Source: an uncultured Clostridia bacterium
GTDB lineage: Bacteria; Bacillota; Clostridia; Christensenellales; DTU072
Reading direction: 5' to 3'
DNA length: 6,157 bases
Assembly: GCA_934296355.1 (NCBI GenBank)
Contig: CAKRAY010000091.1
Span: 1-6,157 of the forward strand
Part shown: positions 1 through 4,600 of the stretch, piece by piece
Numbering within the stretch: position 1 is the stretch's first letter
How the letters are laid out: every line of letters starts with the position of its first letter
Program-made: the position numbers and the translations under genes
The notes under the pieces: generated by a model
What the model was told of the DNA's origin: nothing
The model's database searches: none
The model's input: the letters and a program-made list of their open reading frames with translations, nothing else

Positions 1-267
1 TTGTAAGTCGGTGCTTCGGCGGTTAACAGTACGCATTAGCACAAAGGAAAAACCTTTCCGACTGCTATAAGTACCCGACGAACGTTTGGCACCGATTATC
101 AGCAAGGGGGAACGCCTTACGAACTTTACTCAACGAGCGAGGTACGAGAGAGTTCCTTATTAGTCGGTACCAAGGGGGAAACAAATGGAATTACACAAAG
201 AAAGAGGTCGCATAAACGACCTCTTTTGACTGTAATGTAATGCCCCCTTGCGACTGGTACCGTCCTT
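1..267. other. Untranslated region with candidate structured RNA (3' part)
   Basis: All six frames are broken by stops, so this stretch is not coding, yet it holds several complementary segments. 6-14 pairs with 89-97 (9 bp, one G-U). AAAGG 43-47 and CCTTT 53-57 form a small A-loop hairpin. GAACT 121-125 pairs with AGTTC 151-155. CAAGGGGGAA occurs twice (103-112 and 171-180), and either copy can pair with CCCCCTTG at 243-250. The last part (162-255) is a nested rod ending in a terminator hairpin. This is consistent with a plus-strand non-coding RNA that begins left of the window, or with the downstream region of the minus-strand gene at 268-627. I could not match it to tmRNA, RNase P RNA, SRP RNA, a T-box or a riboswitch class. 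Structure assignments are by eye, without energy calculation. Confidence 0.35.
201..227. terminator. Bidirectional intrinsic terminator hairpin
   Basis: A perfect 10-bp stem (201-210 with 217-226) closes a 6-nt loop. Read on the minus strand the stem is followed by CTTTGTGT and preceded by AAA, so it would end the transcript of the 119-codon gene whose stop is about 42 nt upstream. Read on the plus strand the T tract is short (TTTT, mostly inside the stem) and it would end whatever is transcribed from the left. The minus-strand reading has the better U tract. Confidence 0.75.
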
Positions 268-627
268 TTATATTCCTAACAATTCTCCTACGCTCGGAAC
301 GAAGTGAATTACCGCAAGCGCGATAGCGGCAAGAGCGGCAACCGTGAAGAAGAACGCAAGCCAACCTACGGCTCTCGATTTTTTCTTATATTTGTCCATA
401 GTTACGTATTTGCTGTAATCGGGTTCTTTTTCTTTATAGACTACTTCTTTTTGCACAACGGGGTACGTGTCTACGCGACCGAACATAGCGTTAAGTCTTT
501 CTCTTTCTTTGATATATGCGTCGTTGTAGTAAGATTGTAACTCGGTTTCGTCGATATTTTTTCTTTCTTCGACCACGGGTTTGTTTTCTTCGACGGGTGT
601 TACGTATTCTCTGTTATTCTTTGCCAT
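268..627 (-). CDS. Small C-terminally anchored membrane protein of unknown function
   Basis: I do not recognise this 119-residue protein. Residues 1-85 are hydrophilic and highly charged, rich in Glu, Lys, Tyr and Val, with likely helical stretches such as residues 27-48 (ending ERERLNAMF). A basic run, KYKKKSR (79-85), precedes a single hydrophobic segment of about 25 residues (86-110, rich in Ala and Phe). A short tail ending ELLGI follows. There is no N-terminal signal sequence, so the expected topology is a cytoplasmic N-terminal domain with a C-terminal membrane anchor and the basic patch inside. The start is supported by GGGAG at 634-638, 6 nt before the ATG, and by a consensus promoter. 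It is transcribed alone: recX lies upstream in the same direction but 236 bp away, and a terminator follows. The coding call is fairly sure; the function is unknown. Confidence 0.8.
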   Translation of the reverse strand: MAKNNREYVTPVEENKPVVEERKNIDETELQSYYNDAYIKERERLNAMFGRVDTYPVVQKEVVYKEKEPDYSKYVTMDKYKKKSRAVGWLAFFFTVAALAAIALAVIHFVPSVGELLGI

Positions 628-633
628 AAAGTG

Positions 634-638
634 CTCCC
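634..638 (-). promoter_or_regulatory. Ribosome binding site of the small membrane protein
   Basis: GGGAG on the minus strand, 6 nt before the ATG at 627-625. It fixes the start of the 119-residue protein. Confidence 0.75.
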
Positions 639-668
639 AATATTTTTTATATTATAATTATCAATAAT

Positions 669-697
669 ATTATACTTTTATTTTATGTAAGTGTCAA
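669..697 (-). promoter_or_regulatory. Perfect sigma-A type promoter of the small membrane protein
   Basis: On the minus strand TTGACA (697-692) is separated by exactly 17 bp from TATAAT (674-669), so both hexamers match the vegetative consensus at all 12 positions. The expected start of transcription is near 662, giving a leader of about 35 nt that contains the GGGAG site. No other promoter in the window is this strong. Confidence 0.88.
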
Positions 698-863
698 TAT
701 TTTTTGCAAAAAAAACGTCTGACTTTCGTAAAAGATAACGCTTGTTAAACGCTTAGATTTACACATGTAAATATGCGAATTTGCACATATAAACACATTT
801 GTTTTCAAAACGCAAAATGCGAATTCTTAAGAAAAAAGCATTAAAAAAATTGCGTAAAAAATG

Positions 864-1457
864 TTAAAATTCGGAAAAAATCTCGTTAACGGCGCGGTAG
901 ATTTCTTCGAATCCGAAACCTTTCGAGGCAAGACTACGAATAAGTTTATTTTTGGTTTCGAGGTTTTTTTCTTTGTTTTTCATATATTTTCGCGCTAAAT
1001 TTGTTGCGATATCGTCGTTTGCGGTAACGTCAGACAAAAACGTTAAATTCTCCGTCGAAACCCCTTTATTTTTCAATTCCGATATAATCAGGTTTTTGCC
1101 TTTTTTCGTCTTAAAACGTTCGTAATATCTTTCCGCAAAACGGCGGTCGTTTATGTAACCTTTGTCTAACGCGTAGTCTATCGACTTTTTTATCGCCGGG
1201 TAAGAAAACTTTTTTTCGTAAAGTTTGTCGCGGTAGCCTTTTTCCGTTTTATAGTAAGTCGAGATTTGTTTCAAAAGATAATTGCGGCAAATTATATACT
1301 CGTTGTTTTCGAGCAAGGCGGAAAGTTCCGCGTCCGTCACGCTCGTTCCCGCTTTCAATCCCGAGGTAAGGTAACACTCTTCGCAAACGTCGTAAAAACT
1401 ATCGCCGATTCGTATCGTATATAGATTCTTTTTGGCTATGATTTCGGTAATTAACAT
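864..1457 (-). CDS. recX: Regulatory protein RecX
   Basis: This is a RecX family protein, which binds RecA filaments in the cytoplasm and modulates (usually inhibits) RecA recombinase and co-protease activity during DNA repair. The 197-residue product starting at the ATG at 1457 shows the family layout. A beta-rich N-terminal extension comes first (about 1-48, including YTIRIGDSFYDVCEE). Three-helix repeats follow, of which the most typical stretch is residues 97-128 with KGYINDRRFAERYYERF, a basic KKGK and then IISELKNKGV. A third repeat near the C-terminus contains LIRSLASKGFGFEEI. The length is usual for Firmicutes RecX. An upstream in-frame TTG at 1475 would add six residues, but the ATG is preferred because a -10 element lies between the two. 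No recA is in the window; recX is divergent from the large surface-protein gene and stands alone. Confidence 0.92.
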   Translation of the reverse strand: MLITEIIAKKNLYTIRIGDSFYDVCEECYLTSGLKAGTSVTDAELSALLENNEYIICRNYLLKQISTYYKTEKGYRDKLYEKKFSYPAIKKSIDYALDKGYINDRRFAERYYERFKTKKGKNLIISELKNKGVSTENLTFLSDVTANDDIATNLARKYMKNKEKNLETKNKLIRSLASKGFGFEEIYRAVNEIFSEF

Positions 1458-1463
1458 AAATCT

Positions 1464-1472
1464 ACTATACCA
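1464..1472 (-). promoter_or_regulatory. Extended -10 promoter of recX, possibly giving a leaderless mRNA
   Basis: On the minus strand TGG-TATAGT (1472-1464) is an extended -10 element with 5 of 6 hexamer matches. Its 3' end is only 6 nt from the recX ATG, so transcription would start at about the A of the start codon. No Shine-Dalgarno sequence is seen before that ATG. The -35 is poor: TTGTCG (1488-1483) is only 13 bp away. This is typical of promoters that depend on the extended -10. Confidence 0.5.
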
Positions 1473-1574
1473 CAAAAATCGACGACAAGAGAGGTTTTTT
1501 ACTAAAAAAATTCGGGTAGTTATTTTTTTTGCCGAGGGAAAACGCTTAAACGCGACAATTGGCGAGGAAGAACG

Positions 1575-1604
1575 AGGAAAATGTTAGCGTACGAAAATTT
1601 TCCT
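1575..1604. repeat. Inverted repeat in the divergent intergenic region
   Basis: AGGAAAAT (1575-1582) and ATTTTCCT (1597-1604) form a perfect 8-bp inverted repeat with a 14-nt centre, ending 7 bp before the -35 of the surface-protein gene. It lacks a following T run on the plus strand, so it is not a terminator there. It could be a regulator site shared by the divergent genes; this is inference. Confidence 0.35.
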
Positions 1605-1611
1605 TTACCCC

Positions 1612-1640
1612 TTGCCTTATAAGTTTTGCTATGTTATTAT
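1612..1640 (+). promoter_or_regulatory. Probable promoter of the large surface-protein gene
   Basis: TTGCCT (1612-1617), a 17-bp spacer and TATTAT (1635-1640), with TG at 1632-1633 making an extended -10. The start of transcription would be near 1647 and the leader about 38 nt. A second TATAAT at 1647-1652 lacks a good -35 at normal spacing and is the less likely alternative. Confidence 0.6.
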
Positions 1641-1658
1641 AGAATATATAATTATGTG

Positions 1659-1673
1659 CGCGTATACGCGTAT
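1659..1673. promoter_or_regulatory. Overlapping palindromes in the leader of the surface-protein gene
   Basis: CGCGTATACGCG (1659-1670) and ATACGCGTAT (1664-1673) are perfect overlapping palindromes, made from two copies of CGCGTAT (1659-1665, 1667-1673). They sit between the predicted transcription start and the ribosome binding site, a suitable place for an operator or a small RNA hairpin that would partly mask translation initiation. Their CG content stands out from the AT-rich surroundings. Confidence 0.4.
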
Positions 1674-1675
1674 GC

Positions 1676-1680
1676 GAGGA
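1676..1680 (+). promoter_or_regulatory. Ribosome binding site of the large surface protein
   Basis: GAGGA lies 4 nt before the ATG at 1685, slightly short spacing but clear. The following residues read as a normal signal peptide, which supports this start. Confidence 0.65.
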
Positions 1681-1684
1681 ATAA

Positions 1685-4600
1685 ATGACTAAAACTAAAC
1701 GACTTGGATTTGTTTTATTGACGATTGCGATAATTATGCTTTTTGCCGCGCTTTTTTCTATGCGGACCGGCTTTACCGCCTGCGCGCAAGAAGTTATCGA
1801 TATATCGGATGAACAATCTCTCGTGAGCCTCGCTAAGGAAGTTGCCGCGGGCGATAATAAGTTAGGCGCAGTGTATCGCGTGATGAGCGATATAGTCGTT
1901 ACGGACGAAACGTTTGTTCCCGTCGGCACCGAAAGGACGAACTTCGAGGGCGTGGTAGAAGGCAACGGACATACCGTTACTTACAACGTCGAAAGTACTG
2001 AAAGCGGACTGTTCGGTTATTTAGGCAGCAACGGTACGGTAAGGAATCTTATAGTAAAAGGTTCGGCAAAAGGTAAAATTGTCGGCGGCGTTGCCGGCGT
2101 GAATAAAGGAAGAATAGAAGAATGTGTTTCGGAAGTAACTCTCGCCGCTTCGGGCGATAACTTTACCGGCGCGAGCGCGGGCGGTATCGCGGGAGAAAAC
2201 GCGGGCGTAATCGTTTCTTGCGTAAATACGGGAACGATAAAGTTCGCCTATTGCGCGGGCGGCGTTGCGGGAAGAAACACCGAAACGGGAAACGTCGTTT
2301 CTTGCGTTAATTTCGGCGCGATAGACGCTTCCGCTTACGCCGTAGGCAATACGCTCGGCGGTATGGTCGGACTTAACGAAGGCTCGATTTGCGACAGTTA
2401 CGTCGATTCGGAAATTAAAACCGTCGCCAAAACCAACGTGGGAGCGATAGTAGGCGACCTTAGCAAAATAGGAAATTCGGCGAGAGTTTACGCCATAAAC
2501 GCCACGCAAACTCTTTGCTCGGGAAAAAACGCTTCGCTTAGCGATAAAGCGTTCAAAAATTCATCTTTATACGACTTTTTAAGCGACGAGGGCGTAGAAA
2601 TTAACGGCATGTCCCGTTTAGATTACGATTTGGGCTACGGCTACGTTTACGCGCCCGATTTTCTCTGCGCAAATCGCTTTTCGAACAATTATTACGCATA
2701 TAAAACTTACTTTGAAAGATTGCTTTTCGATAGTCACGACAAAGCGGAAAACAAGTTTACGATTTCTACGAAAGAGCAATGGAAACTTTTCGTAAGCAAC
2801 TCTCGACTTTACGATTACGAAAACCATACCGTTTCGTTAAGTAACGCTTTGTCGCTTGGCGAAATCGATTCGGCGGGCGCGGAAAACGTTAGATTTGCGG
2901 GCAGACTTATCGGTAACGGGTATGAAATCGCGTTTGTCGGCAGTAACGCGCTTTTCTCGGCGGCGCAAAACGCGGAATTCAAGGGCGTTACGCTTAAAGG
3001 CGAAGTGAATTCGGCAAACGACGTCGGCGCGTTGATAGGCAACGCGTACGGTACGGTAAAAATTTCCGACGCGGTCAATTACTGTTCGGTCGGCGGCAAA
3101 GACAACGTGGGCGGAATTATAGGAACGACCGACGCGAGCGGCGAAATCGTATTGACGAACGTTCGCAATTACGGCGCGATAAGCGGCGGAAACAACGTGG
3201 GCGGAATTATAGGCGCGGTAAACGGTAAAGCGCAATATAAAAACTTGGCGAATTACGGCAAAGTTACTTCTTCCGCGAACGGAGCGGTTGCCGTGGGCGG
3301 AATTATAGGATATTCTTGCGTTGCCGCGGGCTCGGGCGGCTTCGGACTTCTTAACGAAGGAGAAATCAAGGCGGAAAAATCGAACGGCGTAGGCGGTATT
3401 ATCGGTATAATAGCGTCCGAATCCGCCGTTGCCGACTACGAGTCGGCTACCGCTACCGCGACGATTTCGGGTAGAAATTACGTAGGCGGCATTATAGGAA
3501 GAGCCGCAAGCGAAGTTACGGTAAAAGACTTTATTTCTATATGCGCAATCAAAGGCGTAAATTATCTCGGAGGCGCGGTCGGCTATAACGAATCCGCGAT
3601 TACTTTAATTTGCGGCGTTAACGCAAGCGAATTTACCGAAGATACGTCTATGAGCAAAGATAAATTCAATTTCGACGCCGTGGCGTGCGGAACCGATCAA
3701 GCGATATATAATTTCGAAGACGTAAGAGTTAACGAGGACTTAACGGCAACCACCGAACATACGGCGGGTACGAAGTACGTTTCTACGGTCGCACTTTGCG
3801 ACGGAAAGGAAATCAACGCGAATTGGCTAAGCATTCCCATGGATACGGATAGCGGTTACTATCCTATGACCAACGCGGAATACGTAACCGATAAAAGCGT
3901 ATATAAGCGTTTCTTTTTCGATTCCGTAAGAGAAGGCGTTTATTGTATAGAAACCGCGCAAGCGATGAAGAATTTTACCATACTGTGCAACGACTACAAC
4001 GGGTACGAAGGACTTTCCTACGCGCTTACCGACGACGTCACGTTAAAGGGCGAGTTTTCTCCCGTAAAGAGATTCTGCGGCATTTTTAGCGGCAACGGCT
4101 ATTCGATAAGCGGAATAAAAGCAAACGGCGAACGCGTGGCGTTGTTCCTCGACGCGAGCGGCGCGGAAATAAAGAACCTTTCGTTAAGCGGCGAAATATC
4201 CGCTTCTTACGAAGGCGCGTCTTTCGCATTGGTAACCGACGCCAAAACGGCGATAGAATGGTGCTATTCTTCCGTTGATTTGACTGCGGGCGACCGCGGC
4301 GGCGGACTGGTTTTGCAAAACAACGGCAAAATCTACCTCTCTTTCTACGATGGCGAATTACGCGGTAGCGAACTCGGCGGAATCGTTAACGAAAACAACG
4401 AGTCGGGCGCGATAAACTATTCGTTTTCGTCCGGCATAATCGTCGGCGCGGGTAAGGTCGGCGGCATAGCGACCTTCAATAAAGGCAAAATAAACGGCTG
4501 TTATATCTACGGCTACGTCGAGGGCAATTTGGTCGGCGGTATCGCGTATTCTAACGAAAAAATCGTGTCTAACTGCGTGGTAAGAGCGGGCGTGAAAGGC

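Larger units (their letters stand above)
628..863. other. AT-rich intergenic region with small palindromes
   Basis: No gene is visible here. Besides the promoter at 669-697 it contains ATTTACA-CA-TGTAAAT (757-772), the 10-bp palindrome TTCTTAAGAA (824-833), the GTTTT-C-AAAAC hairpin (801-811) and a direct repeat ATGCGAATT (773-781 and 817-825). These could be protein binding sites upstream of the promoter, but palindromes arise easily in AT-rich DNA. No GC-rich terminator is seen after recX. On the minus strand there are only T-rich runs (about 831-861), so recX transcription may fade here or read on into the next gene. Confidence 0.4.

Noticed and set aside
35..112. Resemblance to c-di-GMP (GCACAAAGG...AAACC) or c-di-AMP (GGGGGAA) riboswitch motifs
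   Set aside because: Only short fragments match; the remaining conserved blocks of either class are missing and no plus-strand gene follows.
139..155. GTACGAGAG resembling the 23S rRNA sarcin-ricin loop
   Set aside because: The flanking sequence does not match 23S rRNA, and the region ends in a terminator rather than continuing into rRNA.
304..540. Plus-strand 78-codon frame opposite the small membrane protein
   Set aside because: It is antisense to the gene that has a consensus promoter, Shine-Dalgarno site and a clear membrane helix, and has no initiation signals of its own.
1458..1475. Longer recX start at TTG 1475
   Set aside because: It adds only six residues not typical of the family, and the extended -10 lies within those codons, so a transcript from that promoter would not contain the TTG.
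1546..1965. Minus-strand 139-codon frame overlapping the start of the surface-protein gene
   Set aside because: It would run through the signal peptide region and the promoter of the plus-strand gene; its Ser/Thr-rich product has no recognisable domain.
2021..2509. Minus-strand open frame of 162 codons inside the surface-protein gene
   Set aside because: It lies wholly antisense to the strongly supported 1491-codon frame. Its Arg/Tyr/Asp-rich composition is what Gly-, Asn- and Ala-rich codons give when read in reverse, and no ribosome site or domain supports it.
3023..3586. Regular spacing of similar DNA segments suggesting a CRISPR or tandem-repeat array
   Set aside because: The similarity follows the reading frame, spacing varies by whole codons and the units encode beta-helix turns, so this is protein repeat structure.
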